DNA of 64,000 bases from Haemaphysalis longicornis (GCA_013339765.2 CM023454.1:56202826-56266825); one strand, 5' to 3'. Counted from the first letter of the stretch, positions 31,126 through 41,960 are shown. Program-made: numbers and translations. Notes: a model not told the origin generated them from the letters alone.

Positions 31126-31485
31126 GGTAGGTAGCTAGTAGTTAGGTAAGTAGGTACGTTATGTTTGTTGGGAAGTTGGTAGCCAGGCTCGTCGCTAGGT
31201 AGTTAAGCAGGGGGGTTAATAGGTAGATAGGATGTAGGCAGGTGGATAGCCAAGTAGGCAGGTAGGTAGATAGATAGGTAAGTAGGTAATTTAGTAAGGT
31301 TAGGTAGGTTGGTTCGTAGTAGGTAGGTAGGCAGCTACGCAGGAAGGCAGGTAGGCAGGCAGGTAGATAGGTAGGCAAGTAAGGTAAGTAAGTAGGATCG
31401 TACGGAGTAGGTAAATAGTTGGGTAGAAAAAGTTGCACGTCGCTATTTAGGCTGGTAGGTAGGCAATTAGGCAGGTAGGTGACGC
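31126..31485 (+). repeat. (TAGG)n satellite block 9
   Basis: GTAG array between the 5' end of CR1-like LINE A and the 5' end of I-like LINE B1. Confidence 0.9.
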
Positions 31486-31498
31486 CATACGGGCTACC

Positions 31499-32245
31499 TT
31501 GAGCAATCTTGGGGATGGTAGTTGCGACGCCTTAGACCCTGAGCCCCCATACTCACCCGTAACTAGAAGTTTTAAAGTGAAGCGGAGACGCCACAAACGG
31601 TGCATCTCCGCCGGATGCGCTTCCTATCTTTTTACCAGGCAGGAACTATGGGGCCTCTTCAACTATCAGGATAAGGCTGAAAAAGGATACACCCACATTT
31701 CTTGCTTTTATACTGTTCTGTATGACACTATCCAACCGCTTCCCGCCAATCACGATTGGCCCCCCTAAAGGGGCTGCAGCGAAGTTTCATTGCAACCTTT
31801 TTTAACAAGTATCTTCTCAACAAGCGTTCATAACTATTCTCGTTTTGTCGAGATCGATTCAGCCGACTCAGCAAGACATTTCACTTCCCTGTCCGTATTC
31901 ATGGTTTCTAAATTCCTGAAAACCAGAGAAGGTGGATAATATCACACTAGAAAGCTCAGAACCGGAGAAATCCTTGTAGAACTCAATGGCCAACAACAAG
32001 CCCGCACTCTTCTTGTGCAAACCCGTAATAATAATCTGGACATCAGGGGTACATCCCAGAGGAGCCTAAACAGCTCCCGGGGTCTGATTAAACGGATGTC
32101 GACGTTCTCGAAAGTTTGAACGATGAGGGTGTCACAGGCGTGCGCCGCATCACGATGTGAAAGGAAGATAAGGTAACCCTTGCAAACACATTATCCGTTT
32201 CTTTGACAGCTTGGCACTTCCACCTATAAAAATTATATAATATAT

Positions 32246-32320
<75 letters not shown>

Positions 32321-33193
32321 AGCTTTATTCGATGTTTCCTTCACCTTTACATACCGAATCCGCGCTGCTGCTTCAAGTGCCTGTGGTTCGGGTACAGTAC
32401 AACCTTTTGCCGCAGCAGAACAACTGTGTGCAGCACAGGATTATCCAACCGACAATTTTCACGATCTTACTTGTGCAAACTGAAGGGGCCCACATGCTGC
32501 CTACTTCAGAAAATCCGGGAAGGTTCAGCAAGTCAAACCAAATAATCAACTTGAAGGTCATAGAGAACATCACCTTCCCAAAGGCACAAGAGGTTTTCTT
32601 CTTTCTTCCTGGGAACGCACTCTGGTGCAGCTCGCCGGCGGGGAAGGGAGCGGAGCAGAGCGGGGTCGGCGTTTACAGGGACCCAGTTCAGCGAGTCTGA
32701 CTTCGTGCATCCTCTGCACCCGGCTATGTCGCCTCAGGAAGCCAAACCCATCACCACGCCACTTGCTGAGGCAGCAGTGGTTGTGGTGCCAGCCGCATTC
32801 GTCAGTACCGCTGCCACTCGCGACCCAACCTTGTCGTCCTATAGTGCATTGGAGGATTCAGAGGGGATTGACACCGGGGGCCCCGAATCGGCTCCCTCAG
32901 CCACTGCACCGCTCGTGCCACTTCTGGCGGCCCCGACACCCGTGGTGGTGGTAGCTCAAACAAAGGAACCCCGAATTGAGCCATGGCTAGGGATCCCGCT
33001 TCGTCGGGAGACCCCAGGACATCTCACGATGACATTGACGTCGGGCCGTTCTTGCCTGCGACGCACCACAAGGAGTGGCCTCCGAAGTCCAAGCCAACAA
33101 AAAGGTCAAAAAAGCTTCCTCCAAGTGCACAATCCCATTAAGACACATGAACACACGTGCACGGAGACTCCAGTAGCTCCTAGATCTCCATAA
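31499..33193 (+). pseudogene. I-like B1 ORF1 (Gag-like)
   Basis: Broken frames. CFKCLWFGYSTTFC (about 32365-32405) has exact CCHC spacing with His replaced by Tyr. After it comes SKSNQIINLKVIENITFPKA (about 32525-32585), the conserved segment that follows the knuckles in this ORF1 type. The last frame (32705-33193) is Pro/Thr/Ala-rich. A long TA microsatellite (32236-32318) splits ORF1 before the knuckles. ORF1 proteins bind element RNA. Confidence 0.75.
32236..32318. repeat. (TA)n microsatellite
   Basis: Nearly pure TA dinucleotide run inside the decayed ORF1 of I-like copy B1. Confidence 0.95.
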
Positions 33194-33194
33194 T

Positions 33195-33790
33195 GGCAAG
33201 AGAAAATATTATTCAATGAAACTGTAGAGGCCTCCTTAAAAACCTTGATGATTTCTATGTGATATACATTCTAATCAAACAAGTTTATTGTGCCTTCAGG
33301 AAATACATTTATACTATAGACACAAAAATTTCTTGAACAGCTTCATGGTATATAGAATGGAAAGGGAGGGTGGTGGTATGTTTTGGATGGTGTGGCAATC
33401 GTTGCAAGGAAATCTTTGCCTTGTCTTCATATCCATCTGAACGCAGTCCTCCAGGCTGTCAGAATTTCCGCAATTATATTCAACAGGTTAATAACGGTAT
33501 GCTCCCTCTACATTCGTCCCGATCACGTGCTATCAACCTCGGAGTTTGAAGCTCTGGTACACGAGTTACCAAAACAGTTTATTTTATTGGGAGACCTCAA
33601 TGCTTATAACTTCCTTTGGGGTTCTTCCAAGACAGATGTTGAAGGACGCCTCATTGAGAAGTTTCCAACCTCACCGGCAGGATGACTTTTTAACAAAAAA
33701 GAGCCTACATAGCATAATCTGGGATACAACATATATTTATTCCTTGAATTTGCAGTAGGTTCTGAAGTTCTGCTTCCGTAACTCGAGTGG
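33195..33790 (+). pseudogene. I-like B1 endonuclease
   Basis: Opens with ENIIQ-stop-NCRGLL (about 33200-33240), where the Trp of the usual QWNCRGL is a stop. The frame 33383-33685 carries RLITVCSLYIRPDHVLSTSEF, PKQFILLGDLNAYN and WGSSKTDVEGRLIEKF. In this group the GD-x-NA block is part of the nuclease active site. The final SDH motif is not visible. Confidence 0.8.
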
Positions 33791-34469
33791 GACTTGGGCA
33801 CACACCCACATGGTCGCGAAACTTCCCAACCACATTACCACATGTATGTAAAGGCCCAACAGTTCATCTTCCTATAGCAGGTTTAACGAAGCAAAAGCTA
33901 CCTCAAGTACTTTCACATATACATCTAAACTACAGCACAGAGCCTTAGCACACCCACACATAGAGAAAGCCACCCATTTCCTCACGGAGCACATCCTTGA
34001 TCTGGCCAGAAGGTCCATTGCCCACTTGTCTTCCGCCCCGCGCACCCCAAGGAGGCCCTGGTAGAACGAAGCCTGCAGCGAGCACGAGAGGCCCAGAAAA
34101 ATGTATGGGGTGCCCTTTGCTCATTCCCCACGTCGGATAACCTCTTCTCCTTAAAATGGGCAAACGTACTTGGGATTTGTGTGCGCCGCGAGGCCAAAAG
34201 GGAGACTTGGCACACCATTCTTACACCAAAAAATTCGTACACCGACGCTCACAGAATCTACTCACACATACGAAAATTTAAAGGATAGCAAACACACAGC
34301 CTGCGTCCGGTTAGTGTAACAGACGACACACTGGAAGACCAGGCTAACATGTTTGCACAACACTTGCAACACGTGTCCAGTTCAGCACACTACACAAACA
34401 GTTCCATGAAACACAAAATATCTCGGAAAAGAAGCCCCTCTGTTGGACTTCCACTCTGTTGGAGGTAGG

Positions 34470-35800
34470 CCAAAGTTATGGCGTTCCTGAAAGAAGGGAA
34501 GGACCATTCCGTCCTGCAGCTATTTCCCTATTATCCTGAAGAGCTGCCAATGTAAGCTCTTCGAGAAGATAATAAACGGGATACTCTTGTACGTAGAGCA
34601 CAATGGTATTCTGGAGAGCTGCCAGGACGGTTTCTGGGCGGGGCGATCTACCAATGATCAAGTCGTTGCATTGAAGACCTATATAAATGATGGCGTCCTC
34701 CACAAGCAGTATTGTATGACAGTATTTTTTTATCTCAAAAAGACATGATACTGCTTGTTAGTATGGTATCATGAGTGATTTGAATTACTTTGGCATGTCG
34801 GGTAACATAATAAACACGATGTCTCAAAGAAACTTTTGTATAAGAGTTGAAAATGCACTCTCTGGGGTTCATAGCCAGGAAAATGTCATGCCTCAAGGAG
34901 GAGTATTGTGTGGCACTCTGTTTATTGTAACAATAAATTCACTCAGAAGGGCACTGTGGCCATCAATATCCTGCTAAATCTATGTAGACGACGTTCAATT
35001 ATCCTTGAAGTCTTCAAACCTGTGCATCTGCGAGCGTCAACTCCAGCTTGGTGTTAACCAGCTGGCTGTCTGGGGGGTAGCAAATCTTTTAAATTTTATC
35101 TAGGAAACTGTATTTGTGTTTTGTTTTCAAATACGCCTTGCAATTGGCTGGATCTAGACATGCAACTCAATGGTGCCTCAATTCCTCTCAGAAATGAACA
35201 CAAGTTTTGAGGTGTAGCACTGGACAAAAAGCTCATAATGTTTAAACATATAAAACGTTTAAAATATCAATGCTTAAAGGCTATGACTTTCCTCAAGGTG
35301 CTCTCCCACACTTAATATGTGTCTGACGAACAACTTCTGCGTGTTTTTACTAGCCTGATAGGTTCACGATTTGGTTGTGGAAGTGCTTTTTAAGGGTGAG
35401 CAAGTAACACATCCCGCAGAAATTTGGAAACAGTGCTTCATCTGGGGATTCTCCTGGTATGTGGCGCCTTCCGCACTAGCCCGGTCGAAAGCCTCCTAAT
35501 GGAGTGTAATTAATGTAACCTACAATGTCAGCGAGGTCAAACCGATATGCTGTATGCTTTTAAAGTTTCATGCATGCCCAGTATCCTTTTAAATAAGTCT
35601 TTTTGGATACATCCACGAGTCAACTCCTGCTAACTCAACCATCGTTCTCTGCAACCGCCGTCTCTTACAGAGCTAGAGAGGAAGTGTCAGAGCTTGTTGT
35701 CTCCTTTCATAATACCATGCAAACTTCTGTAAGAGATTTAAATCACCATGACATCTTCATTCTGTATCATGCGACACATCGTTCATACATATAGACAAAA
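34470..35800 (+). pseudogene. I-like B1 reverse transcriptase
   Basis: Fragments in order: ISLLSCQCKLFEKIINGILL (about 34525-34590), CQDGFWAGRSTNDQVVALK (about 34620-34680), VFFYLKK (about 34725), VMPQGGVLCGTLF (about 34884-34925) and the catalytic YVDD (about 34981-34992). The thumb continues in broken frames to 35.8 kb. The YVDD is intact although every neighbouring block carries stops or shifts. Confidence 0.8.
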
Positions 35801-35939
35801 ACCGAGCCCCAGATATGCAATTCTACAGTACTTCTTCTATTGTATACATGTTCTGAATTTTAAACGGACGCCTCCGAAACTGCCATCTCTGTTTCCTGTG
35901 CTGTACATGGACCTTGCCCTAATGTCAATAAATTTCTGA

Positions 35940-36300
35940 ATTATAATGCTAGTATCCTTACGGCAGGGGCCTATGGTGTACTTCTTGTTAATCATCTACT
36001 TCAAAGCCATATCCCACAATCCATTATCTGTAGAGATTTCCTGAGTGTTGTGCGGGCATTGTCGTCAACAAAGTCTTCCAAGAACCATGTCGTCAATCTG
36101 ATCGTCAATGGTATTATGTCTTTGTATGGCCAGAAATCTCAACTGTTCCTTTGCTGGTTCTCTAGCCACTGTGGTATAGCCAGGATCGAAGCCGCGGATC
36201 GAATCGCTGCTGCTGCTACACTCTTGAATACAGTAGACATAACCACGTTACCCTACACCGACGTGAAGCCACACATTATACATATTCGCAAAACATGACA
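35940..36300 (+). pseudogene. I-like B1 RNase H domain
   Basis: The frame 36050-36298 includes RALSSTKSSKNHVVNLIVNG and SQLFLCWFSSHCGIARIEAADRIAAAA. The latter corresponds to the WVPGHxGIxGNExAD block near the end of LINE RNase H domains, with GH changed to SH. The first catalytic residues are not clear. Downstream, LRIGNTHAMHSHLL and a Cys-containing tail (about 36400-36540) match the usual C-terminus. Confidence 0.75.
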
Positions 36301-36849
36301 AACACACCAGAGTGAACACAGAGACAACAAGTTACACGTAATTAAACTGTACATGGGATCATACACCAAAGGCACACGCAATATATACACAGAAGTCGCC
36401 TTTCCTAGATTACGGATAGGGAACACACATGCAATGCACTCCCACCTTCTCACTTGATCTCCAAGTCCTGTGCGCAACAGGTGCGGAGAAGCGCTATCCG
36501 TGATGCACACCCTCATACAATGCAAGGCACTAGAAACAACATGAAACCGACACTTATCCCAACGAAACAGACAGCATATTTCAATACGCCCATCGTACTT
36601 TTTAGAGGGCGATCTAAATTCACCCACACGCGTACATTTAGACTTCCAAGAAATATTAATTTTTACACCTCATTACTTACCTTGCATGTTCAAACACTCG
36701 CCCTTTCCACCAGTTATCTGCATTGCCTTTTATGTGAATTCAAAAGTAATTTTAATTGAATGTTTTACACAAACTATATTTCGCTTACATAAAATAACTT
36801 TCCATTGGTGGTCTTAGACGTCCTTATGCCATAAAAACCCCACCATCGT

Positions 36850-38012
36850 CATCAGGTAGGTAGGTAGGCAGGCAGGTATAAGGTACGTAGGCAGGAGAGC
36901 TGGGAGACGCGCGGGCAGCTCGGTGGGTAAGTAGTCAGAAGGGTAAATAGATAGGCATTTTGGTAGGTAAGTAGGTACGTATGTAGGTTGGCAGGAAGGT
37001 AGGTAGGTTGGTTTGAGGTAGGCAGGTGGATGGAGGTAGGCAGGTAGGTGGAGAGCAGGTTGTCACGTAGGTACCTATGTAGGCAGACAGGTAGGTAGGC
37101 AGGCAAGCATGCAGGCAGGTATGCAGGAAGGCAGGCAGACAAGCAAGCAAGCAGGCAGATAGGTATGTAGGTAGGTAGGTAGGCAGGTAGCTAGGTAGCT
37201 AGGCATGCATGTAGGTAGCCAGGCAGGTAGGTAGGTAGGCAAGCAGGCAGGCACGCTGGTGGGTAGGCAAGCAGGTTGGAAGGCTGGCAGGCATGCCTGT
37301 TGGTACGTAGGAAGGTAAGTAAATAGATAGGAAGCTAAGTTGGTAGGAAGGTTGTTAGGTAGGTAGGCGGGCAGATTGGTGCGTAGGTAGGTAGGTAGGT
37401 GGGTAGGTAGGTAGGTGTGAAGGTTGGTATGAGAATGTATGCACATAGGTAGGTAGTTTGGTACCTAGGTACGTAGGCTATGTAAGTAGGTATTTAGGTT
37501 TGTAGGTTCCAAGGTAATTAGGCAGGGGGGTAGTTACCTAGGTAGGAAGGAGTATGTAGGCAGGTAGGCAGAAAGGTAGGTAAGCCGGCAGGCACTCAAT
37601 CAGGTAGGCGGGCGAGTAGGTAGGTATATAGGTAGGTAGGTAGCTTCTAAGGTACGTAGGCAGGTAGGTCGGTACTTAGGTTGGTAGGCACATTGTTAGG
37701 AAGATAGACAGGAAGGTTGACATGCAGGCAGGGAGGTAGGCAGGCAGGCAGGCAGGTAGACAGGAGGCCGGCAAGCAGGCTAGTAGGTAGGTTGTTTGGT
37801 AACATGTAGGTAGGTAGGTTAGTAGATAGGAAGGTAGGTAGGTAGGTAGGTAGGTTGATTCTAAGGTTCGTATGGAGAAAGGTAGATACATATGTATGTA
37901 GGCACGTAGGCAGGCAGGTGGGCATTGAGGTAAGCTGAGAGTAAGGCAGGTAGACAGGCAGGTAGGTAGAAAGGCAGGGTGGTAGGCAGGTAGGTTGGTC
38001 GGTAGGCATTTA
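36850..38012 (+). repeat. (TAGG)n satellite block 10
   Basis: GTAG array rich in GGCA variants. It begins at the ATC-triplet 3' end of I-like B1 and ends at the 3' end of minus-strand LINE F. Confidence 0.95.
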
Positions 38013-38379
38013 GAGAGAGTGAGAACAAACTTTAGTGTCCGCAGGACCAAAGTCAGGTCCTAATATGAAAGTTCAATTCACCGGATCCACGTAGTACTCC
38101 AGAATGTCCGTGCGGTTCCGGTGCACGTGTTTGTAGAGAGCTTTTTGGGCAGCCTGGATGTTTACTGTCGGTGGGGAAGACAACCAGAGCTCCCAGGAGG
38201 TGATGCAGGCAAGGGATGGGTCTAGTGATGGCGTCGTGCAGTCCTAATAAGAATTAGGGATGTATGGGAGGAAGAACAGGTGGGAAATGAAGGATGGCCA
38301 GGGTGCCGATGGATGCGGTGAAGAATGTGATGGGAGGGCCGTGAAAAGGTTTGAGCCCGCCGAATGAAGCACGCAGCCT

Positions 38380-38679
38380 CACGAGTTAGATGGGAACTGG
38401 GTGGTGGGCACAGGGTACGTGATAGGCGTTGGGCGTGTAATTGGTAACGGCGGGAAGCGCGGTGTTAAGTACGAAGCATCGGCGGGTGCTACAAGGTTGG
38501 CCAGGACATGGGCGGAACCGGGAAAGGTACTCGGGTGAGCGCGTGTTCTGAGGCGTTTCCGCACATGCCAGCGTGGCGAGGAACCCAAACCAGTGTGAAG
38601 CGGTGCCGAGGATTCGATGCAAGTACCGGAGTGACCAATTCAGTAGTGTGTAGGTGAGTCTCATAGTGCGCGAAATTAC
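38380..38679 (-). pseudogene. LINE F RNase H, C-terminal half
   Basis: Minus-strand frame with FTLVWVPRHAGMCGNASEHAL (about 38530-38600), the conserved last block of LINE RNase H, then a Pro-rich tail. The other half lies across the LTR element. Joined across the insertion, the two halves are in the expected order. Confidence 0.8.
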
Positions 38680-38821
38680 TGTAGCGAAAGAAGACCAGCG
38701 TCTGGCTTCCGGTATTGTGATCGAGTCGATTAGCGAGGCAGTGAGCGCCCCCGATCCTCCTCTTCCTCCTCCTCTACTTCCCCCTACTGTCGCCCCCTGC
38801 CTGCCCATCTTTATTCTTACA
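38680..38821 (-). repeat. 3' LTR (142 bp) of BEL-like element 2
   Basis: In the minus sense it runs from TGTAAGAATAAAG to TCGCTACA. It matches the 5' LTR base for base apart from about six substitutions and four 1-base indels by eye. A purine-rich GGCGGGAGA precedes it. Confidence 0.9.
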
Positions 38822-39157
38822 TCTCCCGCCGCGCCAAGTTGGTTAGTGACTAGCAGGGGTAGTGGCCAAGTCGTGTCCCACTACGACCACTTGTCCGACT
38901 TCTGTAGCGGTACATGATTCCACCACAGCGATGCTTGTTAGCTGGCTGGGGGATCCCCGTGGAGCATTTGTGCAGGGTGCCTCGGTGCCGTCGATGCTCT
39001 GTAGAGAGCGTTTCGTCATTCGAGCGAGGCAGTACAAATCCATGGCCAACGTAATTGGGCAACGACCGCTTGCGGAGTTGCTGGATAAAAGTGACTTAAG
39101 AGATAAAGGTGAAGATGCGAACGGGTCACCGGAAGAGAGACCATAGACTCCTGGTTT

Positions 39158-39565
39158 TCAGTCGCCATGGCAGCCGCCAGGATCAAACGGGAACAGTTGA
39201 TGTAGACTTGCCAAATTTCCAGAGAGCGTCACGGTAGCGTGATGGCATTGCCGTCGCCTCCCACGTGTGATACTGCTTCCATGAGGAAATATGTGTGTTT
39301 CGATCGGCGTATCCGTTATCTCTGCGAACAATAGGACTTGGCTCTCGCTGTACCCAACAAGGTACAAAGGCTCGTCCCGAATCGAGTTGCGATTGCTGAG
39401 AAAGGGGGTCGTCACCATAGAAGCATCTGTTTTACCGGCTTCGCCACGAGGATACCTCCCCACCGGGCCTTGACGAGCGCGGCCGAAGCTCGCTTTTCGG
39501 CGTCGAAGCTCGCTCATGGAGCGCGTCGAGGAGCCAGGCGCTTCATATCCCCTGACGCGACTCAA
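39158..39565 (-). pseudogene. Second ORF of BEL-like element 2, unrecognised
   Basis: 135 codons, overlapping the end of the 324-codon ORF in another frame. It contains LYLVGYSESQVLLFAEITD. I do not recognise the family; it could be captured sequence or a decayed part of Gag. Confidence 0.3.
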
Positions 39566-40517
39566 TCTTCTTCACGAACGGTGTTTTTGTTGCTGAACAC
39601 AATGAAAACTTATTTGACTCGTAACCGGGTTGCTGAACTGCTGGCGAAAAGAGAGATGCGTCGCCGACGTAAGGGTCGCAACAGGGAAACTCGGAGGACT
39701 CCAAAACCAGAGTCGCATCATCGACGCTAAGACCGGGGCTGAACGGGTCCGACGTCTCCAGAGTGGTAGTCAAGTCTTCGAAGCGAGGATTGCGGAAGGG
39801 CTGTAGCGACGTCTGTGACTTGAGAGCCGTGTCGGCGACGCCAGCGCTGCGGCAAGGCCGGTCAGACGTCTCGGAAACGGTAGTCGCGTCAGCGACGGCG
39901 AGGTCTCGGCAGGGTCCCTGAGATTTCTCCACAACGGCAACCATGGCAACACCAGGGATGCGAGGTCGCTGGAGCCGCTCTCCCGGGCTGAGCCCCTCGG
40001 GGTCTTGCTTGGCGTCCTTAAAGGCTGCAGCGCCTCCGTCGTCGTTGTTCTGTTCTTCTACCGCCGCACCAGTTATTTCCCGGACGGGCGCCACGTCAGC
40101 CGGGACTATTGTCCGCCGGGCCTCCTTGGGGAGCGAGCAAATAGTGGAGGTTGCGATGCGGGTGGTGAACAGGGCCGCCTGACGTTGAAGGGCGGGGCTT
40201 GCGGCAGTGACTTGGAATGCAGAAAAGCGTACACGCGTTCCCAGGGCGCAAATACGCTCGTCGTAATCGATGGCTTCCAAAACGTCAGCATCAAATTCTT
40301 CATCCGTCAGGTTCTCCTGAACTTGAGCGTCGAGTTGGTGAAGGCTCACCTGGTCACGCAAGATGAGGTCGAGGACATTTTGTCTGTCAAGGGCCGTTGC
40401 TGCCTGGCTCCGCAGCAAGGCGTCGAGGACTGTCATGGTCCCGGAGATAGTCGCTCGCAGGAAATCTCGGCGAATACGAGGATCATCCATTGCACCAGCC
40501 GATGAAGCAAGACGCAA
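39543..40517 (-). CDS. Gag-like ORF of BEL-like element 2 with 19-residue repeats
   Basis: 324 codons from an ATG about 160 bases after the primer site. Residues about 10-95 are helical and acidic (DFLRATISGTMTVLDALLRS, then LDRQNVLDLILRDQVSLHQL, then TDEEFDADVLEAIDYDERI). They resemble the N-terminal part of BEL/Pao Gag. Residues about 190-305 are five or six imperfect 19-residue repeats of the type PCRDLAVADATTVSETSDR, matching an exact 57-bp DNA period. There is no zinc knuckle. The frame is uninterrupted over 975 bp, unusual in this window. The presumed role is particle assembly. Confidence 0.6.
   Translation of the reverse strand: MRLASSAGAMDDPRIRRDFLRATISGTMTVLDALLRSQAATALDRQNVLDLILRDQVSLHQLDAQVQENLTDEEFDADVLEAIDYDERICALGTRVRFSAFQVTAASPALQRQAALFTTRIATSTICSLPKEARRTIVPADVAPVREITGAAVEEQNNDDGGAAAFKDAKQDPEGLSPGERLQRPRIPGVAMVAVVEKSQGPCRDLAVADATTVSETSDRPCRSAGVADTALKSQTSLQPFRNPRFEDLTTTLETSDPFSPGLSVDDATLVLESSEFPCCDPYVGDASLFSPAVQQPGYESNKFSLCSATKTPFVKKIESRQGI
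39637..39978. repeat. 57-bp in-frame tandem repeat
   Basis: GACGTC-centred units start at 39751, 39808, 39865 and 39922, spaced exactly 57 bases apart. More diverged units lie at 39694 and 39637. The period is 19 codons, so the Gag-like frame is preserved. Confidence 0.85.
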
Positions 40518-40677
40518 GGGATTCGAATACTAGGGGTCAAGGGCGGGCTCGGGCACGAGCCGAAAGGGGCGGCGGCCGAGGCCCAAGGCTCCCAGGATAA
40601 AGCAGTACGAAGGTATGCAAGCCTCGCGTGCCTCGGAGCCGCTGCGCCGTCGAACGGGGGTCCGCTCGTGCCTCGTT

Positions 40678-40697
40678 TCCCGGGTTTCACGGCACCA
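40678..40697 (-). promoter_or_regulatory. Primer-binding site of BEL-like element 2
   Basis: TGGTGCCGTGAAACCCGGGA on the minus strand. The first 11 bases fit the complement of a tRNA-His 3' end (TGGTGCCGTGA), after which the match falls off. The tRNA identity is tentative. A similar site, TGGTGTCGTGAAACCC, occurs in BEL-like element 1. Confidence 0.6.
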
Positions 40698-40704
40698 GAA
40701 AATG

Positions 40705-40846
40705 TGCAGCAAAAGAAGACCAGCGTCTGGCTTCCGATGTGGTGGTCGAGTCGATTAGCGAGGCAGTGAGCGCCCCCGATCCTCTCTTCCTCCTCCTCTA
40801 CTCCCCCTACTGTCGCCCCCTGCCTGCCCATCTTTATTTCTTAACA
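40705..40846 (-). repeat. 5' LTR (142 bp) of BEL-like element 2
   Basis: Starts TGTTAAGAAATAAAG and ends GCTGCA in the minus sense. Paired with 38680-38821. Confidence 0.9.
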
Positions 40847-41190
40847 ATTACGAAGGGCTGACTGACAGTCGCAGAATATATATACTGGCGTGGTGGTAGG
40901 AACAGTAAGAGTGGCGTGCTCTATTGCAAGGGCAATGGCGTGTTCTTCGAGAGAGGTCGAACCCGGTTGGGTAAAAAAAAGGAAAGGGTGGCAGTGTCTA
41001 AAGAAGGGAGTTGGAGAAATGAAGCCGTTCCCGTTAAGTTTGAAGGGATGTCGCTGGCGTCAGTAAAGTAAACGATGGAACCATGGGAGAGTAGAAAATA
41101 ATTTGTCTGGAGAGGGCTAGAACGCGCAGTGCACGACGAGCAGGGTGTCGATAACGGTTCACGTTCTGAGGTTCATGTTCTTAGGGTTCA
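40847..41190 (-). pseudogene. LINE F RNase H, N-terminal half
   Basis: Minus-strand pieces show TDAS-type and TGTAS-type blocks, LEEHAIALAIEHATL with the catalytic-type Glu, and VYIFCDCQSALRN at about 40850-40885. The last is the D-S-Q-A-A-type block of LINE RNase H. The LTR element begins directly after ALRN. Confidence 0.75.
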
Positions 41191-41194
41191 TCTT

Positions 41195-41796
41195 CTGAGG
41201 TATAGGCAGGTAGGTAGGTACTTAGCTACGTAGGAGCTAGGTAGGCAGGTAGGTAGGCAGGCAGGCGTGCACGCAGGCGTGCATGTCGTAGGTAGGTTTT
41301 TAAATATGTCGTACGTGGGAGGGTAGGTTGGAAGATATGAAGGTAGAAATGTAGGTAAATATGTAGGTAGGTAGCGTGTAGGTTGGTAGGTAGCCTTGTA
41401 GGCAGGAAGGTCGGTAGTTAGGAAGGCAGGCTGCAGACAGGTAGGCAAACAGGTAGGTAGGTACGTAGGTAGGTGCACAGATAGGCAAGTAGGAAGGTAG
41501 TCAGGTACCTAACTGGGTAGGTAGGCAGCTTGCAGGTACGCAGTTAGTCAGGTAGGCATTAAGGTTGGTACTTATGTAGGTAGGTAGGTTGGAGGTGGGT
41601 ACTGAGGAAAGTAGGTAGGTATGGAGGTAGGTACATAGGTAGGCAGGCGGCAGGTAGGCGCGCAAGAAGGAAGTCACGCAGGCAATCAGTCAGGTAGGCG
41701 GGCAGGAAGTTGGCCATGGAGCATGTAGAAAGGCAAGCAGGTTGGAAGGTGGTTAGTTAATTAAGTCTGTAGGTAAGTAAGTAAGTAGTTAGTTAC
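41195..41796 (+). repeat. (TAGG)n satellite block 11
   Basis: GTAG array rich in GGCA variants. It ends at the broken gypsy zinc knuckle. Confidence 0.95.
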
Positions 41797-41960
41797 GTGA
41801 CCGGCTTCCCCGCAATGGTAGCAGAGAGGCAGATTGTCGGATGTGCGCGACACAGTCAGTTTGGCTTACGATGTCTTGGCTCATGCTGTGTAGTGAAAGT
41901 CAAGGTGCATCTGAACGGCTGCATCGTAGCAAGCGGAAGTGGGGGCGATGCGCAAACCAG
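41797..41960 (-). pseudogene. Ty3/gypsy Gag zinc-knuckle fragment cut by the satellite
   Basis: The minus-strand frame reads SRTSDNLPLCYHCGEAGHV and then runs into satellite. The first three ligands of a C-x2-C-x4-H-x4-C knuckle are present (41823 to 41797), but the last Cys is missing because the array starts there. Upstream bases encode a Pro/Ala-rich Gag-like stretch with stops. Confidence 0.7.

Larger units (their letters stand above)
31486..36849 (+). mobile_element. I-like LINE copy B1 (ORF1, EN, RT, RNase H), full-length but decayed
   Basis: A plus-strand element with satellite on both sides. Its 5' end (CCTTGAGCAATCTTGGGGATG at about 31496-31516) matches the 5' end of minus-strand copy E at 59.5 kb. 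Order: Gag-like ORF1, EN (33.2-33.8 kb), RT (34.4-35.8 kb), RNase H (35.95-36.3 kb), and a 3' end with ATC triplets (36838-36850). RNase H after RT plus a Gag-like ORF1 with zinc knuckles is what defines I-group LINEs. Stops and frameshifts occur throughout. Confidence 0.85.
38680..40846 (-). mobile_element. BEL/Pao-like LTR element 2, complete, non-autonomous
   Basis: 2,167 bp, with 142-bp LTRs (40705-40846 and 38680-38821) that begin TG and end CA. The target duplication is ATTAC (38675-38679 and 40847-40851). The primer site TGGTGCCGTGAAACCCGGGA (40697-40678) starts 7 bases after the 5' LTR, and a purine tract precedes the 3' LTR. The interior carries one long Gag-like ORF and shorter frames. 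No protease, RT, RNase H or integrase is recognisable, so it must have moved with enzymes from another element. It is inserted in the RNase H region of LINE F. Confidence 0.9.
38013..41190 (-). mobile_element. LINE F, 5'-truncated 3' part, split by a complete LTR element
   Basis: Minus-strand LINE 3' part. The 3' end reads ACTAAAGTTTGTTCTCACTC into CTCTCT (about 38013-38045). The coding parts are two halves of one RNase H domain: 41190-40847 and 38679-38380. Between them sits an LTR element at 38680-40846 flanked by the 5-bp duplication ATTAC. The LINE's left and right edges both abut satellite. Confidence 0.8.

Noticed and set aside
38862..39146. 94-codon + strand ORF inside the LTR element
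   Set aside because: Opposite to the element's coding strand and without recognisable motif.
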